Shown here one piece after another: positions 53,849 to 61,597 of a stretch of 64,000 nucleotides of DNA. The stretch lies in the NCBI GenBank assembly GCA_017625535.1, contig JAGAKR010000014.1, positions 1 through 64,000 of the forward strand, in the 5' to 3' direction. Made by a program: the position numbers and the translations under genes. The stretch is from Bacteroidales bacterium (GTDB lineage Bacteria > Bacteroidota > Bacteroidia > Bacteroidales > UBA932). The notes under the pieces are model-generated. The model had not been told where the DNA came from. It searched no databases and saw only the letters and a program-made list of their open reading frames with translations. Position 1 is the stretch's first letter; each line of letters begins with the position of its first letter.

Positions 53849-55564
53849 ATGAAGTATACAAAACACATAATAATACCGCTCCTGGTTATATTCTGTTCCC
53901 TTCTCCCATCCGGTGCAAGGGCACAGGCAACTGCAATTACAGACAGCACTGTAATGGCAGTGTTCCTGAATGGAATGAAGGAGTACAATATGGGGAATCT
54001 TGCCAAGGCAAAGGAGAATTTCCAGTTGCTTATGGCCATAGACCCGCAGAATGATGCTGCCTGCTATTATCTGGCAAACATAGCGCTAAAGACAGATGAT
54101 GCCGTTTCCTGTGAACTCTACCTGAGGAAAGGGATAGGGATGGATTCATCCAATTTCTGGTACAGGGATATGCTGGGGCAGGTTTATATAAAGAACAAGA
54201 AGTTGGATGAGGCCATAAAGGTGTATGAGGAACTGCTTGGACTCTATCCCAAGAAATCAGCTGTGTACTACAGTCTGGTGAACCTCTATATGGGGGCCCA
54301 GGATACCGAAAATGCAAGGGGAATGCTTCAGAAGATAGAGGCGGCGCAGGGGAAGAGCGAGGCACTTGCAATGGCTACCTTCAACATCTTCCGTATGGAA
54401 CAGAACTGGGAAGGGGGGCTTGAGTATCTTATAGAGTTTGACAAGGAGTTCCGGAGTCCGAGGATAGAGAGCATAATTGCAGATATGTATGCAGAGAGAT
54501 ACAGGGATTCCCTGGCCCTGGAGTATTACAACAAGGCCCTGAAACTTGATCCGCAATATGCCCCTGCAATGTACGGCAAGGGTGAGGTTTACAGGCTAAA
54601 GGGGGATTTTGCAAATTATTTTGCCCAGATAAAGCCATTCTTCACAAGTCCCGGAGTGGATTCCCGGATGAAGACAGAATATCTGAAACAGGTGTTCCAG
54701 GTGCCTAATTTCATACAGAGGTTCCGCAAGCAGGTTGATTCCATAATGCTGTCAATTGAGCAGACCCATCCTGCAGATACCACAGCCAACATATTCCTTG
54801 CAGCTTATTGGGGACAGGGAGGGGACAACGAAAGGTGCAAAAGGCTTCTGAAGGCCAATTATGACCTTTACCCTGAGAAACACAGCACAATGTTCCAGTA
54901 TGTGGTGGCAATATACCAGTTGGAGGAGTGGGAGAACCTTGAGGCTGCAGCAACTGAGGCTCTGGAGAGATTCCCGGGAGACCCAGACCTCACACAATTG
55001 AGGGGTATAGCCAGATTTCAGTTGAAAAAGACAGAAAAGGCAATAGAGTCATACAGGGAGATGGAAAAGATAGCCTTGGCAAACAGGGACACTGCCCTCC
55101 TTGTTACCTCATATTCTGTACTTGGAGACCTCCACTACGAGAAAAAGGACAGCAAAGGTGCATATGCCTATTACAAGAAGGCCCTCAAACTTAATCCCGA
55201 TGAAAACGGCGTTTTGAACAACTATGCGTATTATCTCTCCCTTGAAGGGAAAAACCTGAAACTGGCATATGAAATGAGCCGCAAGACAATTGAATCCGAG
55301 CCCGACAACCCTACATATCTGGATACATTCGGGTGGATTCTTTTCCTTATGGACAAACCGTTGGAGGCAAAGGCGCAGTTCAAGCATGCAATGCTTTACG
55401 GTGGCACAGAGAGTGCAGCAATACTCGACCACTATGCGGAGGTGCTCTTCAAACTTGGCGAGCACGATCTGGCTTTCATCTATTGGAACCAGGCCAACCA
55501 GTTGGACAGCACTTTGGGGATTGAAGAGAAAATAAAGGAGCGCAAGGCCCAGTTGAAAAAATGA
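53849..55564 (+). CDS. Secreted tetratricopeptide-repeat protein
   Basis: A 571-residue protein with a signal peptide (KHIIIPLLVIFCSLLPSGARAQ). Many TPR units are present, for example ALEYYNKALKLDPQYAPAMYGKG, and AYAYYKKALKLNPDENGVLNNYAYYL followed by NPTYLDTFGWILF. Such proteins scaffold envelope complexes. Its 3' end overlaps the EnvC-like gene by 4 bp (ATGA), so the two probably work in cell-wall remodelling. Confidence 0.88.
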   Translation: MKYTKHIIIPLLVIFCSLLPSGARAQATAITDSTVMAVFLNGMKEYNMGNLAKAKENFQLLMAIDPQNDAACYYLANIALKTDDAVSCELYLRKGIGMDSSNFWYRDMLGQVYIKNKKLDEAIKVYEELLGLYPKKSAVYYSLVNLYMGAQDTENARGMLQKIEAAQGKSEALAMATFNIFRMEQNWEGGLEYLIEFDKEFRSPRIESIIADMYAERYRDSLALEYYNKALKLDPQYAPAMYGKGEVYRLKGDFANYFAQIKPFFTSPGVDSRMKTEYLKQVFQVPNFIQRFRKQVDSIMLSIEQTHPADTTANIFLAAYWGQGGDNERCKRLLKANYDLYPEKHSTMFQYVVAIYQLEEWENLEAAATEALERFPGDPDLTQLRGIARFQLKKTEKAIESYREMEKIALANRDTALLVTSYSVLGDLHYEKKDSKGAYAYYKKALKLNPDENGVLNNYAYYLSLEGKNLKLAYEMSRKTIESEPDNPTYLDTFGWILFLMDKPLEAKAQFKHAMLYGGTESAAILDHYAEVLFKLGEHDLAFIYWNQANQLDSTLGIEEKIKERKAQLKK

Positions 55565-56838
55565 TTATGAAGAACCGTCTTGTCCTTTTCTTTGTTTGTA
55601 TGATGCTGGCAACCGTATATGCCGGCCAGCCCGTTTATGGGCAGACAAAGGAGATAGAGAGCAGTAAGGAGAGGATAAAGAGACTGGAGGCGGATATAAA
55701 CTACCTTGACAAACAGATTGAGTCTGCACAGAAAAAGAAGCAGAACACCCTTGATGAACTGGTACTTATACAGACAAAAATTGCAAACCGCAAGAAACTC
55801 CTCACTGAACTGGATGCCCAGATAAAGGGGCATACACGTGACATATCGCAGACCCGGAGGAATATTGCGGCCCTTGAGCAGAGGCTTGATACCCTTGAGC
55901 ATTATTACAGGCATATGGTGTACAATGCATACAAGACCAGGGATACAAAAGTGTGGTTCATGTATATTCTGGCAAGTGAGAGTATGGACCAGGGATACCG
56001 CAGGTGGAGTTATCTGAAGAATTATTCAAAGACCATAAACAGCCAGGCTGAGAAGATAAGGGAACTGAAAGAAGAACGGAAGGTTCAGTTGGAGAGGCTG
56101 GAGAAGATGAAGAAGGAGAGCATTGCCCAGCAGAGTGCAAGGACAAAGGAGTACAACAAACTTTCCCAGGAGGAGAAGCAGGGAAAGGCCTATGCAAAAT
56201 CGCTTGAGAAAAAGCAGAACCAGTACAGACAGCAGTTGGCAAAAAAGAAGAGCGAGGCAAGCCGTCTTGCAAAGGAGGTGGAGAGGATGATTGCTGCGGA
56301 GATAAAGCGCCAGCAGGAGTTGGCCCGTCTGGCGGAGAAGGCACAGCAGGAGAAGAAGGCAAATCCGCAGAAGCAGACAGATATCGGAAAGAAGGAGTTT
56401 GAGGAGTATTCTGCAAACACCAAATTGTCGGGAGGATTCTCCCTGAACAAGGGAAAACTTCCTTACCCTGTTGCCCAGGGGGTTGTGGTTGAGAAGTTTG
56501 GTGTGCATCCGCATCCTACATTGAAGAATGTAACTTTGCCGTTCAATAATGGAATAAACATCTCCACAAAGCCGGGCAGCGGCGTAAGGGTGGTGTTTGA
56601 CGGTGTTGTAAAGCAGGTTGTTGCCATTCCGGGGTATAACCAATGTGTGCTGGTGCAGCACGGGCAGTATTTCACTTTCTACTGCAAACTTGCAAAAGTG
56701 GATGTGAAAGTGGGTGACAAACTCTCACTTGGGGATCCGATAGGTTCCCTGGAGAGTGGAGGAACTGCCGCCGTACTCCATTTTGAGTTGTGGAACGGTA
56801 CCACCAAACAGAATCCGGAACTTTGGCTGAAGAAATGA
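55561..56838 (+). CDS. EnvC-like coiled-coil protein with degenerate LytM (M23) domain
   Basis: A 425-residue secreted protein (signal MKNRLVLFFVCMMLATVYAG...). Coiled-coil segments occupy about 30-120 and 155-270. The C-terminal M23-like domain (about 305-425) keeps the fold motifs GVVVEKFGVHPH and LHFELWNG. The zinc-binding H-x3-D site reads NNGINI, so the metal site is broken. As in E. coli EnvC, this suggests an amidase activator rather than a peptidase (inference). Coupled to the TPR gene upstream. Confidence 0.88.
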   Translation: MIMKNRLVLFFVCMMLATVYAGQPVYGQTKEIESSKERIKRLEADINYLDKQIESAQKKKQNTLDELVLIQTKIANRKKLLTELDAQIKGHTRDISQTRRNIAALEQRLDTLEHYYRHMVYNAYKTRDTKVWFMYILASESMDQGYRRWSYLKNYSKTINSQAEKIRELKEERKVQLERLEKMKKESIAQQSARTKEYNKLSQEEKQGKAYAKSLEKKQNQYRQQLAKKKSEASRLAKEVERMIAAEIKRQQELARLAEKAQQEKKANPQKQTDIGKKEFEEYSANTKLSGGFSLNKGKLPYPVAQGVVVEKFGVHPHPTLKNVTLPFNNGINISTKPGSGVRVVFDGVVKQVVAIPGYNQCVLVQHGQYFTFYCKLAKVDVKVGDKLSLGDPIGSLESGGTAAVLHFELWNGTTKQNPELWLKK

Positions 56839-56854
56839 ACTGAAATATAGAACT

Positions 56855-58564
56855 ATGGAAAAAGTAAGGGTATTTTGCAGGAACAACGGCAAATTCTATG
56901 AAGTTGCCCCAGGGACAGAGTTGGTTGAACTTATGGAGATGGCAGGTATTGATGCGCTTGCCGCATATGTTGACAATCAGTTGAAGGAGTTGGGATATCC
57001 ATTGTATATGGCCCACTCTGTGGAATTTCTGGATTATACCAATTCAGACGGCCGCAGATGCTACAAGAGGTCTATCTATTTCCTTTTGCAGAAGGCTGTA
57101 CAGGACCTTTACCCCAATAAGCAGCTTATCCTGGACTATACCCTGCCGAACGGAGGATACGGTGAAATAGTTGATGCCCCGCAGGCAGATAATCCCGACG
57201 ATTTCCTGAAGATAAGGATGGAGAGTGTGATGGAACTTACCGAGGAGGAGATTGCCCGCATTAAATTGAGGATGCAGGAGATTGTGGATGAGGATATTCC
57301 AATCATAAAGAGGAAACTGAGCAATGAGGAGGCTGTTAAACTTTTCAAGCATAACAGGCAATACGACAAAGCCCGCCTGATCAAGGATATAGGGCAGTTC
57401 TTTGTATCTGTATATTTTATGGGGGATTGTGCAGACACCTTCTACGGCCCGCTGCTCCATTCTACGGGAAAGATAAAGAAATTCAACCTGATGAAATACA
57501 ACAAGGGGTTCTGTGTGCAGTTCCCTTCAACGCTCCCCCCTTATGAACTGCCGTGTGTGAAATATCAGGAGAAACTCTTCAATGTGTTCAAGGAGAATTC
57601 AACCTGGTGCAACATTCTGGGAGTAAAGGATATTGCAACTGTGAATACTGCAATATCAAAAGGGTACAGCAAAAAAATGATACAGATTGCCGAGGCCCTG
57701 CACGAGAGGAAATATGCAGATATTGCAGACAAGATATATGAGCGCAAGGATGATGTGAAACTGGTGCTTCTGGCAGGCCCTTCGAGCAGCGGCAAAACCA
57801 CCACCTCAATGCGTATAGCCCTGCAGTTGAAGGTGCTCGGGCTCAATCCTGTTGTACTTGCAATGGACAACTATTTTGTAGACAGGGAGGATACCCCTAA
57901 GGATGAGAACGGCAACTATGATTTTGAGTGTCTGGGAGCAATGGACCTGGAGTTGCTGAACTCTCAGTTGAATGCCCTGTTTGCAGGGGAGGAGGTGGAA
58001 ATCCCTACTTTCAATTTTGCAGAGGGGAGAAAAGAATTCAAAGGGAACAAGATAAGGATGGCCCCTAATGATGTCCTCATTATGGAGGGTATCCATGCAC
58101 TCAATCCTGCACTTACATCTGGGATAGAGAGCCGCAGGAAGTTCAAGATATATGCTTCTGCACTTACCTCACTTTCAATAGATGAGAACAACTCGGTTTC
58201 TACCACAGACAACCGTATGCTCCGCAGGATGGTAAGGGACAACAATTTCCGCGGAACCAGTGCAGAGCAGACCATCCTCCGATGGGCAAGCGTGCACGGC
58301 GGGGAGTACAAGAACATCTTCCCGTACCAGGAGTATGCTGATGCAATGTTCAACTCGTCCCTCATATATGAATTGCCTCTTCTGAAGCACTATGCGGAAC
58401 CGCTTCTGCGCCGGATACACCCAACCTCACCAGCATATGCAGAGAGCCTGAGGCTTCTTAAATTCCTCTCATACATAGTGGAGATGACACCTGCAGAACA
58501 GGCGGCAATACCTCCTACATCGGTAATGAGGGAGTTCATAGGAGGAAGTTCACTGGAGTATTAG
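56855..58564 (+). CDS. Nucleoside kinase with N-terminal TGS-like domain
   Basis: A 569-residue protein of the Bacteroidota nucleoside (uridine-type) kinase family. A TGS-like domain (VRVFCRNNGKFYEVAPGTELVELM) and a ThrRS second-domain-like region occupy the first 280 residues. The kinase part has P-loop AGPSSSGKTTTS (about 307-318), DNYFVDREDTPKDENGNYDFE and IMEGIHALNP. The ThrRS-like N terminus is usual for this family but its role is not established. 16 bp after the EnvC-like gene. Confidence 0.92.
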   Translation: MEKVRVFCRNNGKFYEVAPGTELVELMEMAGIDALAAYVDNQLKELGYPLYMAHSVEFLDYTNSDGRRCYKRSIYFLLQKAVQDLYPNKQLILDYTLPNGGYGEIVDAPQADNPDDFLKIRMESVMELTEEEIARIKLRMQEIVDEDIPIIKRKLSNEEAVKLFKHNRQYDKARLIKDIGQFFVSVYFMGDCADTFYGPLLHSTGKIKKFNLMKYNKGFCVQFPSTLPPYELPCVKYQEKLFNVFKENSTWCNILGVKDIATVNTAISKGYSKKMIQIAEALHERKYADIADKIYERKDDVKLVLLAGPSSSGKTTTSMRIALQLKVLGLNPVVLAMDNYFVDREDTPKDENGNYDFECLGAMDLELLNSQLNALFAGEEVEIPTFNFAEGRKEFKGNKIRMAPNDVLIMEGIHALNPALTSGIESRRKFKIYASALTSLSIDENNSVSTTDNRMLRRMVRDNNFRGTSAEQTILRWASVHGGEYKNIFPYQEYADAMFNSSLIYELPLLKHYAEPLLRRIHPTSPAYAESLRLLKFLSYIVEMTPAEQAAIPPTSVMREFIGGSSLEY

Positions 58565-58580
58565 CGGAATCAGATTCCGC
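58564..58580. terminator. Short hairpin between the convergent kinase genes
   Basis: gcggaat pairs perfectly with attccgc around a 3-base loop. It overlaps the stop codon of the minus-strand deoxynucleoside kinase and directly follows the plus-strand kinase stop. There is no strong T run on either side, so termination is only probable. Confidence 0.4.
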
Positions 58581-59178
58581 ACTCTTTGTTAATGAGTTGG
58601 ATGATCTGCTGGAGATGTTCAGGGTTCTCCTCAAACTTCAGCAGGTCTACATTCACTATAAGTTTCTTGCCGTCCTTGTAGCCGGCAATCCACTCTTCGT
58701 AGCGGTTGTTGAGCCCCTGGAGGTAATCCAGCCTTATGCCGGATTCATATACCCTGCCCCTTTTCTGAATCTGGGAAACCAGGTTGGGGATTGAGGATTT
58801 GAGGTAGATGAGCAGATCGGGTGGCCTTACAAGTGAAATCATAAGGTCGAACAGCGATTTGTAGTTCTCAAAATCCCTTGTGCTCATAAGCCCCATTGCG
58901 TGGAGGTTTGGTGCAAATATCCTTGCATCCTCATAGATGGTGCGGTCCTGCACCACGTTGCGTGATGAGTTGTGGATGTCCACCACTCCCTGGAATCTTT
59001 TGTTAAGGAAGTATATCTGCAGATTGAATGACCAGCGCTGCATATCGTTATAGAAATCTGAGAGATACGGGTTCACATCCACATCCTCGTACTTTGGCTC
59101 CCAGCCGTAGTGCTGCGAGAGGAGTCTGGTGAGGGTGGTTTTGCCGCTTCCAATATTTCCTGCTATTGCTATATGCAT
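58570..59178 (-). CDS. Deoxynucleoside kinase
   Basis: About 202 residues from the ATG at 59178 (MHIAIAGNIGSGKTTL); the longer frame to 59238 includes the promoter and is rejected. The P-loop is at residues 7-15, with DRTIYEDARIFA and the Arg-rich lid QKRGRVYESGIR. Members phosphorylate deoxyadenosine, deoxyguanosine or deoxycytidine for nucleotide salvage. Divergent from pcm. Confidence 0.93.
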   Translation of the reverse strand: MHIAIAGNIGSGKTTLTRLLSQHYGWEPKYEDVDVNPYLSDFYNDMQRWSFNLQIYFLNKRFQGVVDIHNSSRNVVQDRTIYEDARIFAPNLHAMGLMSTRDFENYKSLFDLMISLVRPPDLLIYLKSSIPNLVSQIQKRGRVYESGIRLDYLQGLNNRYEEWIAGYKDGKKLIVNVDLLKFEENPEHLQQIIQLINKECGI

Positions 59179-59207
59179 GTCCGCTGAATTAATCTCCTGC
59201 AAAATTA

Positions 59208-59215
59208 CAAATTTA
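59208..59215 (-). promoter_or_regulatory. Promoter -7 element of the deoxynucleoside kinase gene
   Basis: Minus-strand TAAATTTG matches TAnnTTTG, 29 bp before the start at 59178. Confidence 0.6.
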
Positions 59216-59268
59216 TTGTAAAATATGTGCTGTCCCACTTCCCTATATTACACTATCTTTTTTTTCAT

Positions 59269-59276
59269 TATTTTTG
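59269..59276 (+). promoter_or_regulatory. Promoter -7 element of pcm, very close to the start codon
   Basis: TATTTTTG matches TAnnTTTG but ends only 4 bp before the ATG at 59281, so the message would be leaderless or begin within the codon. Confidence 0.45.
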
Positions 59277-59280
59277 CAGA

Positions 59281-59928
59281 ATGGGCAATACAGATTTGTA
59301 TATAGGACAGAGGAGGATGATGGTGCAGCAATTGCTGCAGAAATATCCGTATGATGCACAGGTGCTGGAGGCAATGAACGTTGTGCCAAGGCATCTGTTT
59401 CTGGAGAAGGGGATGGAGCATCTGGCATATGAAGACAAGCCGCTCCCCATTGCGGCGGGGCAGACAATTTCCCAGCCCTCTACGGTTGCATTGCAGATAA
59501 GCCTGTCGGGAATAAAAAGAGGGGGGAAGGTGCTGGAGATTGGGACAGGCTGCGGATACCAGACTGCCGTGCTGGAGCAGATGGGTACAAGGGTGTACAG
59601 TGTGGAGAGGCAGAGGGAACTTTATATGGCTGCCCAGAAGAGCCTGGCCAGGATGGGATATGACAGGGCCCTCCTGTTCTGGAGTGACGGGCACAAGGGG
59701 CTGCAGCAGTTTACTCCGTTCAAGGCTATAATTGTTGCCTGTTGTGCGCAGGAGATTCCTCAGGAATTGCTGCTGCAACTGGAGATTGGGGGGAGGCTTG
59801 TTGTACCGGTAGAGGAGAACGGGCAGCAGGTTATGGCAGTGGTTGAGAGGATTTCTGAAAATGAATTCAACAGAACCACCCACGGCAAGTGTTCTTTTGT
59901 ACCTATGCTGGAGGGGGTGAACAGATAA
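59281..59928 (+). CDS. pcm: Protein-L-isoaspartate O-methyltransferase
   Basis: About 215 residues from the ATG at 59281 (MGNTDLYIGQRRMM). SAM motif I is VLEIGTGCGYQTAVL (about 84-98), preceded by the substrate-site PIAAGQTISQPSTVA. It repairs isoaspartyl damage in proteins. The next gene follows 11 bp later. Confidence 0.95.
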   Translation: MGNTDLYIGQRRMMVQQLLQKYPYDAQVLEAMNVVPRHLFLEKGMEHLAYEDKPLPIAAGQTISQPSTVALQISLSGIKRGGKVLEIGTGCGYQTAVLEQMGTRVYSVERQRELYMAAQKSLARMGYDRALLFWSDGHKGLQQFTPFKAIIVACCAQEIPQELLLQLEIGGRLVVPVEENGQQVMAVVERISENEFNRTTHGKCSFVPMLEGVNR

Positions 59929-59939
59929 AAAGCAAGATT

Positions 59940-60590
59940 ATGATACAGGTAAAGACATTTTATTTCAACGATTTGCGTGAGTGCAGCTATGTGCTGTATG
60001 ATGATACAAAAGAGTGTGTGATTGTAGATCCGGGAATGCAGAACGAGAATGAGCAGAAGAGGCTTGTGAAGTTCATTGAGGAGAACGGCCTTACTCCGGT
60101 AAAACTGCTCAACACCCACGGCCATTTCGACCACGTTATGGGAAATGCCTTTGTAACAGAAAAATGGGGTATTCCTACATACATCCACAAAGAGGATATG
60201 GGACAGTTGGAGAGGGCACAGCAGTACTGCCAGATGTTCGGTTATACAATTGAGCGTCCTCCTGTGGAGAACCTGGTACACCTCAGTGACGGGGATACAG
60301 TAACCTTCGGCAACTCAAGCCTGCAGGTAATCCACTCACCGGGGCACACAAGGGGCGGAGTATGTTTTTATTCTGCTCCCGACAAATTCATCCTTACAGG
60401 AGATTCCCTGTTCCAGGGGAGCATTGGCCGTACAGACCTCCCTGGAGGGGATTATGATGCCCTTATGGAGAGCCTTCTGAACAAGGTGTGCAAAATTGCA
60501 GATCCGTTCAGCAAAGTTTACCCGGGCCACGGACCTGAGACCTCCATTGGACACGAACTGAATACAAACCCATTCCTCAGATATGAGTAG
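59940..60590 (+). CDS. Metallo-beta-lactamase-fold hydrolase (glyoxalase II-like)
   Basis: About 216 residues from the ATG at 59940. The metal-binding motif is NTHGHFDHVMG (HxHxDH, about 60-70), followed by SPGHTRGGVCFY, LTGDSLFQGSIGRTDLPGG and the terminal YPGHGPETSIGHE. This pattern is typical of hydroxyacylglutathione hydrolase-like proteins; the actual thioester substrate is unknown. Its last codons overlap the lytic transglycosylase start. Confidence 0.92.
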   Translation: MIQVKTFYFNDLRECSYVLYDDTKECVIVDPGMQNENEQKRLVKFIEENGLTPVKLLNTHGHFDHVMGNAFVTEKWGIPTYIHKEDMGQLERAQQYCQMFGYTIERPPVENLVHLSDGDTVTFGNSSLQVIHSPGHTRGGVCFYSAPDKFILTGDSLFQGSIGRTDLPGGDYDALMESLLNKVCKIADPFSKVYPGHGPETSIGHELNTNPFLRYE

Positions 60591-61539
60591 ATATATGAAG
60601 AAGATTGTTTTGGCTGCAGTTTTCTGCATTGCGGCTGTATGTGCCGGTTATGGACAGAATGAAAATGAAGGGGGATTTTTTGCCAATCTCTGGGGAGGCG
60701 GCTCCCAGGTGGAGCAGGAGCGTCCTATCCAGAATGTTGTTGTTCCAAAAATCCCGGAGGAGGCATCATTTGCAGGGGAAAGGGTCCCGTTGGAATATTT
60801 TGATGTAAGGGAGAGCCTGCAGAGGGAGATGCTCATCATAAATTATTGGCATGGCAGCCTTTCTTACATTGTGCAGTTGAGTGGAAGATACAAGGATATG
60901 ATCTGCAATATCCTAAAGGAAGAGGGGGTACCTGAGGATTTCTTCTACCTGTGTGTTGCTGAGAGTTCCCTCCAGCCGCAGACCTCGCCTGCCGGGGCAA
61001 AGGGTTACTGGCAGTTCCTTGCCGGCACGGCAAGGGAATACGGCCTTGAGGTTGGCTCCGAGGTTGATGAGAGATACAACTGGGAGAAGGCAACCCGTGC
61101 AGCCTGCAAATATTTCAAGAAGGGGTATGAGAAATACGGTACCTGGACACTTGCGGCCGCATCATACAATGTGGGTATGGCAAATATAAACAGCCGTATA
61201 GGGTATCAGTCGCTGGACAACTATTACGATATGCAATTGCCGCTTGAGACTGCAAGATATGTGTACAGGGCAATTGCTTTCAAGACAATAATGAACAATC
61301 TCCCCGAGTACGGATTCAACATATCTGAGGAGGATATGTACAAGCCTATAGAGTGCAAGGTGGTTGAGGTTAAGGGCCCAATTGCAAACTGGAGCGAGTT
61401 TGCACGCCAGCACAACACCAATTTCAAGATGATTAAGATGTGCAACGAGTGGATCCGTTCAAACAAACTTACCAACAAGCTTGGCAAGACCTATAAGGTG
61501 CTGGTTCCGGTAAGCAGGGAGACAAAGGGAGCAGAGTAG
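60583..61539 (+). CDS. Lytic murein transglycosylase (SLT domain)
   Basis: A 318-residue secreted protein. The ATG at 60583 overlaps the preceding stop; ATG 60595 ([20 protein letters not shown]) may be the true start. The catalytic Glu is in [23 protein letters not shown] (ESS, about residue 125). The SLT fold continues with [13 protein letters not shown]. The C-terminal region (about 260-318, [18 protein letters not shown]) looks like a LysM-type module. It cleaves peptidoglycan glycan strands, MltD-like. Confidence 0.92.
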   Translation: MSRYMKKIVLAAVFCIAAVCAGYGQNENEGGFFANLWGGGSQVEQERPIQNVVVPKIPEEASFAGERVPLEYFDVRESLQREMLIINYWHGSLSYIVQLSGRYKDMICNILKEEGVPEDFFYLCVAESSLQPQTSPAGAKGYWQFLAGTAREYGLEVGSEVDERYNWEKATRAACKYFKKGYEKYGTWTLAAASYNVGMANINSRIGYQSLDNYYDMQLPLETARYVYRAIAFKTIMNNLPEYGFNISEEDMYKPIECKVVEVKGPIANWSEFARQHNTNFKMIKMCNEWIRSNKLTNKLGKTYKVLVPVSRETKGAE

Positions 61540-61597
61540 GCTGCAGATTCCGGCAGGGCATTTGATGCACTGGCGCCGGTAAAGAGGAGATTGCAAA

